DNA from: Phytophthora hibernalis
Taxonomy: Eukaryota > Oomycota > Peronosporomycetes > Peronosporales > Peronosporaceae
Length of the DNA: 64,000 nucleotides
Direction: 5' to 3'
NCBI GenBank assembly: GCA_012656075.1
Contig: JAAKBF010000103.1
Span: forward strand, 186,001 to 250,000
The notes under the pieces are model-generated. The model was given only the letters and a program-made list of their open reading frames with translations, searched no databases and was not told where the DNA came from. This document shows, in pieces, positions 21,801 to 33,876 of this stretch. A program made the position numbers and the translations under genes. How positions within the stretch are numbered: position 1 is the first letter of the stretch; every line of letters begins with the position of its first letter.

Positions 21801-23630
21801 GCGGATACTGCTTGACACTAGAGCAAATGTGAGCGTCATAACAACGAAGATGGCTAAACGGCTGAGATTACGGGAGGACCCAAACAACGACCGGCGCCTG
21901 GAAGTACAAGAAATTAAGAAAGGCAAAATGGCCACCACAGACCGGACGCTCGTCAAAGTGACATTGGGGTGGGAACGATATTACGAGTTCGAGCTATGGA
22001 TTATGGAGCACAGTGCTGGAGTCGACGTGGTGCTCGGCACAGTCTTTATGATACCGTCCGGCATCAGACTCGACTTGTTCCATGCTACTGTCAAGCTTCC
22101 TGACGAGGTTAGGATTCCGCTGATTAAGACCCCGAATATGATTGAGGAAGGTAACCCTGGGCAGGGGCATATTTTCGGCGGTCCTACCAAGGAATTGACG
22201 ATACTTGGACGAGAATGGGATGAATTCCGACTACGGAGACGAAAACCAGCACTGGAAACACATACAGTGTTGACGGACGGACTACTTGGTACCGACCATA
22301 CCGAGGTTTCGTCGAGGTCAGCAGGAGCATGTTCGAATGACGAACATCACCGATAACTAAGTGTTCTGTCCAGTACACCTGCCAGTCGTGATGTTGGTTC
22401 CACACGGAGACTTGCCGGTACGTTCGACTCGACTCGAGGAAGTACCAAGAGTGGCAAGTGATTGAATATGCTGAATCGCGAGACAAAACGCTGTACGACA
22501 AGGATACCAGGAGTGGTTGGCGAAGCAATCTCCGGCAGTGGAAAAGTTGATTACCCACTGCCCCAAGGTGTGCAAGGTCGACCGCCCGACTGCTCAGATG
22601 ATAATGTAGAACGTCTGACTTGTGCTCAACGCTGGGACCGAATATTGGAACAACGTGACGAAGCGCAAGCGGTCGATTATGCTGACAATGAGCTGGCAGG
22701 AGACCAATCAGGGTTGCCGCCGATCGCTCAGCCCGTTGCTATCCCGGACACGGGGGACCCTCAGACAGGGGTGACCACCGAAATCTCGGTCTCCAACGAA
22801 ACACCTGCGGTGACAGACAAAACACTGGCCGAACCATTCCCCAGGGGTGACGGACGCCGCGGCTGTCTTGGAAGAGACGTTCGTGGCAGTGATGGGCCTA
22901 CTAAACGCAGATGGCCGCGAGATCATGGATGGTGATGGTGCGATAGATTCGTCAGAACACGAAGCCAATAACATTGCACTGGAAAACTATGCGCAAGAAC
23001 TTGCCTTTCTTCCTGACTTGGTATTGGATTATTCGGCGCCTAACGTGCTGAACGCTCAGTTTGAAGGAGATCAGCAGCAACGTCTGGTTGATGTGCTAAA
23101 GAAGCACGTAGAAATCATGATTTCGAGTGGTAATGCGCTTCCACCACCAGCATACGGTGTGGTTTGTGACATTGACGTCAAAGGGCACGCACCTATCAAA
23201 CAGCGTGCCCGACGAGTAGCGCTACGGCACATGCCGAAGTTGTACGAGTTGCTCAAGGGAGTGCTTAATGCTGGCTTGGTGTCGTTTACCGACAGCCCGT
23301 GGGCATCACCAATCGTCATTGTTCTCAAAAGAACGGTGTCGATATACGGTTGTGCATCGATTACAAGATGGTGAATGCTATCACCGCAATTTTGGAATAT
23401 GCGATGCCGCTTGTCGACGATTTGCTGACGGAATTGGAAAGCTACCTTTGGTTCTGTTCTCTTGATGCTGCCAGCGGATTTTGGGCGATTATGATGTCTC
23501 AACGAGCGCGCAAGATCTCGGCGTTTGTCTGTGCGCTGGGGCATTACGAGTGGCTTCGAATGCCATTCGGCCTCAAGAATGCGCCGATGATTTACCAGCG
23601 CATGATCGACAACGCGCTCTGGGGATTTGT
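21801..23630 (+). pseudogene. Gypsy A protease and reverse transcriptase (N-terminal half), inverted
   Basis: Plus-strand segment inside the minus-strand element. Protease: ILLDTRANVSVI, where the catalytic DTG reads DTR; then LGTVFMIPSGIRLDL. RT: VLNAGLVSFTDSPWASPIV, a break at AAAA 23327-23330, NGVDIRLCIDYKMVNA, WFCSLDAASGFWAI, MPFGLKNAPMIYQRMID and NALWGFV, where it stops. The missing sequel (RPKGG...) begins at 21800 on the other strand, and the missing lead-in (ALLTGAVNDTR) ends at 23632 on the other strand. Confidence 0.85.
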
Positions 23631-23631
23631 T

Positions 23632-26363
23632 CTAGTGTCGTTCACTGCTCCTGTTAACAAAGCTCTCATCCTCACACTCCGGTCGAACTTCACCACCCCA
23701 GTCGCTCTCCCGGAAGCAATCTCACCGTCTTCGCGAGCCCTCGATGCGGTTACTCCTCTGCTGCCGCACTCGAGACCCAGGTCTCGTTGTCGCCTGGTTC
23801 ACTTTCTTCATCTCCACTCACATAGCCTCCACCGAGGTTTGCACCTCTATCCGTTTCGTTTTCAGTCGTTGTCACTACATTATGATTATTGTTCGGCCAT
23901 TCGCACTTATCCACGTACGCGAAGATACAATTTGCGTCGACCGCGGGTTCGGCTAACAGTGTCAGCCCGTTAGGGACCAACCCAGTTTCAGTTGGCGGGC
24001 TGCCTAGTATAAATGCCCAAAGACGAGAGAGTGGAGTTCTGGAGAGATGTCCTTCTTGACAACCTTGTTCTTGACGAGGTTTGCGAGTTCTTGGGAAGCT
24101 TCGCACTTGTCTGCGTCGTGCACTTGCTTACAAAGCTTGCAGCGCTTGTAGCAGTAGTGCGCGGAGTGGGTGAGGCCACCGCAGGCCGCGCATAGACCAA
24201 ATCGTCCGCCATCGCGTCGGTCTTGACTGCGAGGGCGGTCACATCTTGGCTGACGATTGTCGGACCGGCTATAGGTCCCGTCTGCAGCAGCTCGCCGTTG
24301 AGTTTCATTGGCTGCGGACAGGTGTCGGTCATCACCTTCGGGGATATTGCCGTCCTCCAACTCATCGTCATCGTGGTCTGGCCAAGACTCTTGCTCTTCA
24401 CCCTCGTAATCTTCTTGGTGGTCCTCCGAGTACTCGGTATGGTCAACAATTGGATCTCGGACTTGTAGCGCAGCAATTAGATCCGTTATCGTGGTGTCGG
24501 CCAGCATTAAGCGCGGCGGAATTCGGTAGTCGTTGCGACGGGTATCGCCGGGACGTCGGTCATCACGTCGTTGAGAACTGTCACGACCTCGGGGTGGGTC
24601 ACGGCTCCGACCCGTCGTCACCTTAGCTGAGCTGCTGTCTTCCATCTTCAAGATCTCGTTGATCATTCTCTCAAGGTTGTGGATGTCACTGACTTGCAAG
24701 TGTCCGAGACAATCTTGGAGGCTTTTATCGCCGCAGGTCTTCAGAAAACGTCGGACGTGATCATTTGCCTCTCGACCATCGTTAGTAAATAGAACACCGG
24801 CATTCCGGGCAGAGCCATTAAGTCGGTTCAGGTAGTCGGAAATCTGCTCCTTGCCTTTGCGCTCTGCTGAGTATCACCGAGTTTTGCCGACTCGTTATAT
24901 TGCGAACAGTAGTACCTGATGAACTCCGCGTTGAGGAGCTGCCAGTCACGTCGAGTCTTCTTTGGGAGTTGACGGTATCAGTGAAGGGTTCCGTCTCGTA
25001 GACTCAACTCGAACGCCATACACCACTCGTTCGGTGGGGTATGCGCTCCTTTCATCTCGTACACGAACGTTCGGAGCCACTGCATCGAATTTTCTTGCTT
25101 GTCGCGGAGTCCGAAGTATTGCTTGATTGAGCAAGAGGTCGGTGCGTCGCGTTTCGAGTTTCGGTGTCGACTCCATGCTTATCATATCACTGGCTTCCCG
25201 CATTTATCGCGCAAATTCCGCAGCCATGCCATCATCTTCCCCTTTCAAATCCAGCAGGTCACGTCCACCATCCGATGAGCCATCCTTACCAAACCGTCTC
25301 CACCGGGACGTCGTCCGGATCCGCGTTTCGAATTCAGTGGTGCATTTGAGACCTCGGTCTCACGTGCAATACGTGCCGTACGCTTAGCCGAGCGAGGTGT
25401 CACCATGTGCTAGTCTTGGAAGTACGGGGAGCGCTCGGTTGAGGTTGGAAATGCTCCACCCGCCTGCCTTCCATCCGCATCGGTGTTTTCTCGTTTCCTG
25501 GGGTTGGGGCAACGGAACAGTCGCCGGGTCTACCATCTCTCCAGCTCGGCGCACGACGGGCGGCCTTTGAGTACGACTGGCACCGAACGCTATGCGCAGC
25601 TTCTTCATCCATTTCTCCAGGTCAGCTCCGGCGTCCGATGCGGATCAGTCTCTCAGCGCAGCGTCAGATGGATACGTCTGAGCTTCCAAGCCCATCGTCA
25701 TCAGCAGAGAAACCGTGTCGTCAGCCACTTGACGAGAGTTCGTCGTGTTCACTGGCCACTCAATTCCATCGCTTTTGTCCTCCCAGACAGCTTGACGAAC
25801 AGGTTTCGGCGTGAAACTTGGTATCCAGGCGCTGTCCGTCCGCATCATATTGAGACATCGGCGGAGGTTCTTGTTCGCGATTGGAGTGTCATCATTGATT
25901 GGTGGACGGGTTCCGCGCGATGGAGCCGAGGTCGTCTCCGTCCTCGCGGGCACCTGCTCTTTATCATCTTCATCATCATCTTCTGCATATGCTGGATCGG
26001 GTCCTGCGACCTCGTCCAGCTCATCCGCGAGGTTCCGCGTCAGCGACCTCAGTCCTCCACTGCCTGTCACTACCAGCCTCGCGCCTTCCGGGGAATCGGG
26101 CGTCACCATCGCTGGGTCGTTCACCTTCTCCTCCAGGTCATCATAGTCGTCATTGGCGTCGAGATCGTCCGCTGAGTCCTCGAAGCTGACCGAGCGCTCC
26201 GCAATGCCTGCCGTACGCGGGCCACCGGTGGCAAGCCCGAAGGCTCGCCACGGTTGCTGTCGGATTTCATCGGAGTAGCTGGTACCGCTGTCGATTCTTT
26301 TGTGATTTCCTTCTCACTCACACTTGTTTTTGCTCGTAATTTGGTTGCCTGCAAACAAGCCAC
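23632..26363 (-). pseudogene. Gypsy A gag and protease lead-in
   Basis: Read right to left: MACLQATKLRAKTSV at 26363, an acidic middle region (PAYAEDDDEDDKEQV), gag core fragments in several frames (25,000-25,600), then a zinc-binding end with Cys/His pattern CAACGGLTHSAHYCYKRC followed by CKQVHDADKC (about 24,100-24,200). Beyond it lies the protease spacer: NHNVVTTTENETDRGA and MRALLTGAVNDTR, which leads into the protease if the inversion is undone. Many stops and shifts. Confidence 0.7.
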
Positions 26364-26383
26364 AACACACAGAAGGTCACACC

Positions 26384-26403
26384 AATCCCGGGTCGCGGCA
26401 CCA
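26384..26403 (-). other. Primer-binding site of gypsy A
   Basis: On the minus strand the sequence starts TGGTGCCGCGACCC, the form expected for complementarity to a tRNA 3' end (TGG + acceptor stem), 20 bases upstream of the gag ATG. Two bases before it the LTR appears to end in ACGACA. Confidence 0.6.
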
Positions 26404-26405
26404 GG

Positions 26406-27140
26406 TGTCGTGTAGGAACACGCCAGAATTATGTCCTGCTAGTTTTCCCGCCCACAACACTCACCTCGTCCGCAAAGACGAGGTGAATATTGGGCGAAGT
26501 CTTGACCTGAAGGCCTTGATGATTCAGCCCTAGCACCGGGTTGGTCTGACCCTGCGTACTTCGACTTGTCGGTAGGGCAACCAATCAACTCCACAGCACT
26601 AGTCACGAGCACGGCTAGTCTTCAATACCTCGCTGGCCCTCAGAAGGAAGGGTCCAGGGCTTTTCAGTCGGTAAGCGAGGGTGCCGGGGCAAAGATCCGG
26701 CGGGTAGGTAGGAAGGAGGCTTCGGTAGCACTCCCTCGGTCGAACGAGCTTTCTCGTTATCTGCACACGCAGCAAATCAATCACACAATCTAGCTTCTTG
26801 GACTGGCCGGGTGGATGAACATTTGATTACTTCAACCTTCGTGTCCACCGGCAGGCATAAACCTGGCGATCAAGCGGGACCAGACGCTACGGACACTTAC
26901 CGTAACCGGACTTGACTCTTGCGATCGGAAGGAAATCTGCTCTGTTTGTTGCGCTCTGCGAGCGCTTATCTCAATACTGTTCTTTCCAATGCCATATACA
27001 AATATCTTGTGTGAACTCGTCCGTTGTGAAACCACCGAGTCCTCGGCAACTGCCTGACAGAGCTCCAAGAGCCCTATCCGGCATATCTTCCGGTTGGGGC
27101 TGTTCACCGAGGGGTACGACGCGGATATCTTCCTTGGACA
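26406..27140 (-). repeat. Probable 5' LTR of gypsy A, outer limit uncertain
   Basis: Starts (plus side) TGTCGTGTAGG next to the primer-binding site. No coding sequence; an outer limit near 27140 (plus ...ACCGACA) is only a guess from the expected complementary LTR ends. No second copy exists in the window to test it. Confidence 0.35.
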
Positions 27141-27439
27141 ACCGACAGCGACCATTTGCCAAAGGCCACGGTCCGGAGATCTTTCCGGTGGCGACCTCTC
27201 GCTGAACTTGGTGTGCCGTACTTCGTCTCGCTCTTGTGCTTGTCACTCTGTCGCGGCTGTTCTCGAACGATCTACGCCCTGTCGCACATTCTCTCCAACG
27301 GGATTCTGCTTGTCAATCACGAAAGCAGCAGTGTCGACAGCAGCGCCGGCGAGAGGCAATTCGCTACACCACACAACGCGTACACGTTAGCCCTGCTGTC
27401 GGCTATGACCACGCACCCGACGTTCTACGTGGGCCTTCT

Positions 27440-29673
27440 CAAGCCTTCTCACCAGGCCGAGTCGAATGACTCTGAGAGTCCGACGAATTCGCGAAGTGAC
27501 GAAAAACATCCTCCATCATCTGCATCATGTCCTGCCGATGAACGGCCGCAGCAGGTGGAGCAGCCGATGGTGGGGGAGCAGTCTGAGGAGCGCGGCTCTC
27601 CAACGCCTCGACGCGAGGATAGAGGTCGCGGAGCCACCCAAAATGCTTCTGAAGCTCCGCACGGTCAGTCGCGACTGCTCTCTCGCTCTCCGAGCATCAA
27701 TAGATCGCTTGTCGGAGGTCCTCGCTCAAGCGATCAATCTTCCGCTGGCGATCCCTCGCACTACGTTCAAGCTCAGTCACGCTTGGAGTCAAGTGATTAA
27801 CAGTCGACTCGACGGAGTGCATAGACGCTCGCAGGGCCACTACGTCAGTCCGCTGCGACGCCAAGCGCCGTTGGCAACCCTCCACGGCGGTCACGAGCTT
27901 CGTTTGATCCGAAGAATCAACAGGTGCTAGAGCGCGCGACGCCGACGCCTGACGCGGAGCGTCCCGATCCGTCGACGCGTCCCCCGCCCCCATTGATTGG
28001 TAATGAGGGCCCTCTCTACTTCCATGTCGAGAGAATACTGAGGCGCCGCGGGCGTAGCGGCCACTATCAATAGGCGTGGCTATCAAAGCACGTGAGCCGT
28101 CTCTCGGAGAGCGGCTGCGCTGACACCGTGTCCGCTTATGACCGCTCCCTTGGAGCTGGTCGGCGCTAACCGCGCCAAGAACACTGAACGGTTCTACCGG
28201 TTGCGACTGCCAGGACTTCTGGATGTTCTGCACAACCCCTCGAGGATAAGGTTTGGGGTGGGCTTCGAGCGCACAAGATATCGGCTGGGGCACTGGCCGT
28301 CCACGATGGACATCGTCGTGCGGAAGCGAAGGCGCCTAGTGGCCAGCCAGTCGATGCGATAAGGCGAGTCCGTGGACGCAGGGAAGGGGTACCCCAAGTG
28401 ATGCAGCCAGGCTGTGAACTCGCGTTCGTTGAGCTGACGGGTGAGGCGCGTGTCATCGTGGAGAACGACGGGGCACTAGTCGTAGTGCTGCACCGTCTTA
28501 CCCGGCTCCTGAGTCTGTCGAAGGTACTCGCAGTACTCCCGTATGGGCCAGTATCGCAGCGCGAGCAGCTGCTCCTTGTTTCGAGGTGCCGCTGGCTCGT
28601 GATCGCGCTTCGAGAGATTCGCCGCTGCGCAGCAGCCTCCCTCACATCGCGGGCGCGATCGTGAAAGTGCTGACGGTTGTCGGGCTGAAGCAGATCCTCG
28701 GGTACGTCATTATCCTCGCCGACGTTTGTGGGTTTCCCGATTGGTGGCTTCAGCTGAAGCACGGGTGACAGCATCAGCACTGCGAGGCGTTGCAGGATAC
28801 CCTGAATGGAGACGCTGCTGCTGCTCCGAGGGCTTGGCAACCTTGCCGGATTCCTGATCGGACTCGTCGTAGTCCATCTCGTCCGAGGCGTCCTATGACC
28901 GGCGCTTGGCGTTACGCGTCACGTCTGGTTCGGTCTTGCTTTCGGAGGCAGACGGGGCGTCCTTGGGTGTGTCGCTTGTCTACTTCGCAGTCGGCGAGAG
29001 CGACTTATCGTCGCCGGCCTCCGAGTTGTGGCCATCGGCAGCTTGGAGTGTCACCGTCGCCGTTCGGGGATTTGTCGTCACGATCCGGGACTTTGGGGAC
29101 CGCTGCCGTCGTTGCCGTCGGCGCGCTCATATATCTCGCTCTTAGAACTTCGTCGCCTTGGCGTTCGGGGCTGTCGTCACAGAGAACGAGGTTCGAGTTC
29201 GTCTCGCCGTCGGAGTCCGACTCGCCGTCGCTGTCGCCGCTGTGGTCTCCGTATGGGACAGGCAGGGTGACTTTGGTGCGTTTCCTGCTGAACCTAGACA
29301 TAGTCGCAGCAGGCTTCGCCTCGCCGTCGGGTTTCTTGGAAGCTTTCTTCGGAAGCCGAGGTGGCTTCTTCGCTTGGACTTCGCCGCCTCTCGTTTAGGT
29401 GTCGGCGGCGCGTAGCGCCTTGGAGTCGGTGCGCTTTGGCATTACAGAGGTGCTGGTCTTGGGCTGAGGCCCGGTGGGCGTCGTGGGTTCTTGGCGGGTC
29501 TTCCCTCGGGCGCAGATTGCGGAATGAGGAGTCATCCTGCGCAGTCCGCTAGATTTCCTTCTGGGAAAAGGTGCTTCCCGTTTGGGTGTGGGAGGGTGTA
29601 ATGGGGATACAGCATTGTTCTCTGTAGTGTGGTCCATACCATTGGTGTCCGCCACACGCGTGGTGTGTGGCAC
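27440..29673 (-). pseudogene. Gag-like remnant of another gypsy element
   Basis: Minus strand, frames broken repeatedly. From the right: a basic Pro/Lys-rich start (MPHTTRVADTNGMDH), MSRFSRKRTKVTLPVPYGD followed by a Ser/Asp/Gly-rich acidic run near 29,250, RLAVLMLSPVLQLKPPIG, an RT-free gag core with GYPFPASTDSPYRIDW and ILEGLCRT, then a coiled-coil-like stretch (LERSARDRQRKIDRLSEDL) and MQMMEDVFRHF near 27,500. No pol follows; element A begins instead. Same strand as A but a different gag, so A probably inserted into it. Confidence 0.55.
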
Positions 29674-29883
29674 GTCAAGGACTTAAGCAGTACTTCAGTT
29701 GTTTTAAAGCAATACACCAAATGGGTGGACCCCATTTGGACAGATCAGATTAGAAGGGGATTCAGTATGCAGATAGGTAGCAGTAGTTAGAAACCACGAC
29801 AGTATTCTTAATAAAAGTCAGTTTAACTCTAACCCGGAAGTTCGCAAGCCAATTGGTACTCGGTACCATAGTGGACAAGAAGG

Positions 29884-31915
29884 TCAGGCCTTTGCAAGCT
29901 TAGAACAGGAACGCCAGGCGTATGTTGTGGTTATCGCGTTAACGCTTCCTCTAAAGATAAGGTGCGTGTGACCCCCGTCACAGTATGCGTCCTCAGTTCG
30001 TCGCTGGAAGTTCAATATAGACGACAAACACTGCACCATCGAAAAGGAACTGTCCAGATCCACTTTCAGCTTGTCGAATAAGCTCTCCAGAAGAGTTGTT
30101 TGTGTTGGTGTGGAGGTGCGGCAAGTGTAGACGGAGCGCATCGACACACATATCCTGGCAAGTCGACCAGTTCTTGTCGAAGTAGTCCCACAAGTCTTCT
30201 TGCACAATACGCAAAGATAGCTTTTTGAATTATCTGGCGTTGTCGTGCAGCTCTTCTTCCATCTTAGAGCACACCATGCTGTGCATGCAATAGTTCATTT
30301 ACTTCAAGACTTCGCTCGCGTACGTCCCATACTTCTTATCATCGCGCACAGCCTTCTTCAACCCCTTGATAACGTGAAAATGACACAGCAAAATCCGGGA
30401 CCGAGGCAGCAACCGCTTCAATACTTCAACTTCCTTTAAATATGTGTCAACCATCACCACCTGTGTGCTCTCTCATTCATTCACCGCCTGAAAGTGCCCA
30501 AGTACCTTTACCATGTGCCAATCATCACTGAGCCCGATAACGGAGTGCAGAACAAGTTGCCCATTTCCAAATTGACCAATCACCATCAGCGTGCACAGTT
30601 GGTATCGGTTTCTTCGGAAAAAGAAATAAAGTACCTTCAACTGGGACAACCCAGGGAACAACCGTAGCCAACGCAAAAACACATTAAATGGACAAAACAT
30701 GCAAAACATGGTCAAAAGATGGGCACATCAACTTGTGAGATGATGGTACTCACGTACCGATTCGCTTTGTGGGTAGAGTCGACCAGCAACAACTCGTGGA
30801 ATCGACTGTAGTGCTTGCGCTTGAGCTTGGACGATATAGAGACGACTGTAGCTTGCTCACGAGCATTTTCGTTCACCGTAAACACGTTGCCTTCAGCGGA
30901 CATGTTGCAATTCACGACAAGCTCAGCCACTTGGTCCTCGTCGAATAGCTCGCTTCCTGTACATACAAATATAGAACCAATGTGCTAGCATTCTATACGT
31001 AAGTGAATACAGCAAAATCAAGTAACATACGCACCACTCTGATCGATCCTGCGAATCATAATGTGAACGTTCGTCATCGTTACGCGATGCACCGTGTTAC
31101 TTCGAATGTAGTCGTAAATGCGAGACACCTTGTCTCCGCAATCGACCATCAACTCCATATCTCGCATTACGGAGAGACTTGCGGAACCTGGCAAATATCT
31201 GGATGCGACTGAAAAATCTCATCCGAAATAATCGCGCTAAACCTCGATTCCCCACTCGCCGTTAGCGCGCTGGTACACCTGGGCAGAAAGCGAGCTGCAC
31301 ACCCCGCGTAGAATGTGCGCTGTGTTGGTCGTTTTCCAGTCGATCGCGAGCGTTATTTCCATCCATGCGTGCAGATGTACACGCGCTGAAATGGAGGCAC
31401 GCAGTCAGGGACGAGAGGAATCTCAGCAAGCGGCCGACCTTTGTATTGTTTTAGCTTTTGAAGTTTGCGATTGTGCAGGGACACATACAGCGTTTCATTG
31501 ACCACCATCTTTGTACTTGTCCGGTTGGAATACTTTTTCAAATACACCTCGAATGTCTTCCACAATACGTGATGCTTCTTGATTGCGGGAACGTAATGCG
31601 GGTCAATATATTCATCAGGTTAGGCGCTTTGCGCTTCTCGCTCGCCGATGTACAATTCCCGTAACCGCCCTCCTCTTTAGCTTCTACAGCTTCCTCCTCT
31701 TCTTCAGCCTCCTGCTCTTCTTCAGCCTCATCCTCTTCTTCAACCTTTTCCTCTTGTTCAGCCTCATTTTTGTTTTCTGCACCATCTTCTTCGTCCTTAA
31801 CGGCCTACTCTTCGCACTCAGCATCATTGTCTTGCTGAAGTTTAGCCCTTGCTTCTTCCTCCGCTTGTTCTTTCATCTTCTTCATTGTCACAGCCGTCTT
31901 CCGAGAACGAGCCAT
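29884..31915 (-). pseudogene. Second MULE transposase remnant
   Basis: Minus strand. Starts MARSRKTAVTMKKMKEQ at 31915, followed by a Glu-rich run interrupted by an in-frame TAG, then LWKTFEVYLKKYSNRTSTKMVVNETLYVS in short pieces and YICTHGWK, the FAR1-like zinc region. Further on: HYSRFHELLLVDSTHKANRY (catalytic Asp box), IGQFGNGQLVLHSVIG, DDWHMVKVLGHFQAVNE, and a degraded end. Stops and shifts throughout. No terminal repeats were found. Confidence 0.7.
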
Positions 31916-32199
31916 GGTTCACGTGATGTTCAATGGCCAAAACATGTAGATATATGGACAAAATATGGAACATGTTAGCACGTGCTGAACAACTTGCGTA
32001 TTAAGATCAAGTCCGCACCTGCAAACACGTATGAATGCCCAGCTGACTTGGATGGAAGTGAAGCAGTAGCAGTAGCTGTAGGGAAAGGCAGCGAAATACA
32101 TTTACACAAAGATGTTAGATAAGAGTTTCCTGAGTCCATGTGTGCACGTCAGACGTACCGCAAACCACGGACCTTGGTCGCCTGGAGCAGGAGCAGCGC

Positions 32200-32395
32200 G
32201 CGGCGTGTCATAGAAGCTCGTAGCGGTTCGATAAAGCTCGCAGCGGTTCGATAATGCTCGCAGCGGTCAGTAACAGTGCGCAGTGTGTCCGAGAATCTTG
32301 CAGCGGGCCGGGAGAAGCACTCGGCGTGTCGTGGAAGCTTGCTGCGTGTCGCATAAGCGCTCAGCATGACGTGGTAGCTCGCAGCGGGTCCGAAG
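32200..32395. repeat. Degenerate 20-bp tandem repeat, about ten units
   Basis: Unit GCAGCGGTTCGATAATGCTC. Units 2-5 are regular at 20 bp (32220-32299); later ones vary between 18 and 23 bp and diverge, ending about 32395. Lies upstream of the MULE remnant. Confidence 0.75.
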
Positions 32396-33043
32396 TTGAC
32401 GGGATCAGCTCGCGTCGGGTCGGCGTGGGAAATGCTAGTGTTTGGATGGCGGAGAAAGCGATACGGTTCCAACCGATCCTGCAGATCCTCCGAAAATTTG
32501 GACAGCGCAGAAAACGGTTTGAAATGTATTTTAAACGGCTGTAAAACATATTTGATGCCATGGGCAATATATGGACTGGTATCGGTGTAATTCATGTTTT
32601 GAATACATGGGCGAAAGGTTTACCGAATAAACGTCAACCTTTTTTTACTGATTTTTAAAGTTTAGACCGTACAAACGTGATCGAAGTCAATGGCGCGATC
32701 TTGACGATAGTGGTGCCCGCGCCAACTGAGAGTAGGTGCTGCTAGCGTACTCCAAGTCAGCGGCTCAAACTTTTCGCTGGTGGTGCCGGTGCCAACTGAG
32801 TGCAAGTGCTGCGCGGACTGAGAGCAGGTGCTGCTGGCGTACCCCAAGCCAGCGGCGAACTCGGATGTGAGCTGGTGGCGCTGGCGTCGAAGTTGACAGA
32901 TCTGTGTGGGGTGGCGAGGGGGGTAATTGGCTTATTTGAAAAACCAGCAACTGCTCGTTTGGCTAAGATTTCAAAACTTTGCTAGGCTTGATTTCAAAAT
33001 AAAGGGGCAAAGACCCCCTCCTTCGCTCGCCTTTACTCCGAAG
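32396..33043. other. Repeat-rich spacer
   Basis: No gene. It holds an imperfect direct duplication: 32711-32763 and 32780-32854 share TGGTGC-CCAACTGAG, GGTGCTGCT-GCGTAC and AAG-CAGCGGC, the second with a 22-base insert that repeats part of itself. Confidence 0.5.
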
Positions 33044-33148
33044 GATTGCGCAAGACAGCAGCTTGATCGGTGATCGCACCACGCTAAACCACAGAAGGGC
33101 GTCGAGGGCATCGCAAGGCCAAACACTCCTGCCATGAGCTCACAAAAC
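33044..33148 (-). repeat. 105-bp block outside the 3' LTR of copia 1
   Basis: Nearly identical, in the same orientation, to 38659-38763 outside the 5' LTR. Shares GATCGCACCACGCTAAAC and GGGCGTCGAGGGCATCGC. Confidence 0.8.
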
Positions 33149-33305
33149 TTAGAGACACTTCTCTTGGTTAGCGCAGCGACTTCGTCTGCGTAGCACTAGA
33201 CCTCACAGGAAAAGTCGATAGGTAGATATGTCACTTGAGCTTGAGATGTCAAAAGACAAAGTGAGGTCTTTCATTACTCTCTTAGTGGTGTTGAGTTAGC
33301 ACTGA
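33149..33305 (-). repeat. 3' LTR of copia 1
   Basis: Matches 38502-38658 with scattered differences and a small insertion (a second CTTGAG). On the minus strand it starts near TGCTAACTCAACACC and ends ...GTGTCTCTAA. Confidence 0.75.
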
Positions 33306-33876
33306 GGGGGACACTCCTGGTGGAAAACCCATCTTGTCCCTAACAGTCAGAGCAGGTTACTTCAAGTAGCAGGGACGCGACCTTGAGCTTCAGGGCGACG
33401 TCACGTCCCCAATCGGAATCCCCATGACGATGGCCCCATTCACAACCTTCCCACCCCTTTCTTGTTCTTGCACTTCAACCCCAGTTAACTGTCACATGCA
33501 GTTCTCAGACACTCGAGTGCCGCAGCACTCTCGCATTCACTATACTCACACAGCTTCAACCGAAGTGACTTTCTTGTTCAACCGTTGCTACCCCGTCGCT
33601 TTTGGCAGCCAGCTCACACAATAAGCCTAGCACTGTTAAATGCCAGAGTTCCAACGAGTAGAACCTCGTATTCCCACTTCACTTCGTGTTGCACCATTTC
33701 CACGCATCATGCATTGTAAATGCGATGCCCGGTCGTCATTGACTTCATATGGTGCCATCTCAGCTACCATGTTGACGTCCATGTCTGTGTCAGCTTTCGC
33801 CGTCACTTTCTTCACCACTTGGTGCAATGCCACCCAGGCACCCTGTGTGATCTCCACACTTAAACCATCACGTAGT

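Larger units (their letters stand above)
20009..27140 (-). mobile_element. Ty3/gypsy element A with inverted pol segment, 3' end missing
   Basis: Minus-strand element. From right to left: 5' LTR (start unclear), primer-binding site 26384-26403, gag to 23632, then pol. The protease and first half of the reverse transcriptase (21801-23630) lie in the plus orientation, while the second half of RT and the RNase H are on the minus strand. Integrase and 3' LTR are absent; the element stops at the MULE junction near 20008. The right boundary given is approximate. Confidence 0.7.

Noticed and set aside
32200..32395. CRISPR-like array
   Set aside because: Repeats are contiguous with no spacers, degenerate, and the genome is eukaryotic.
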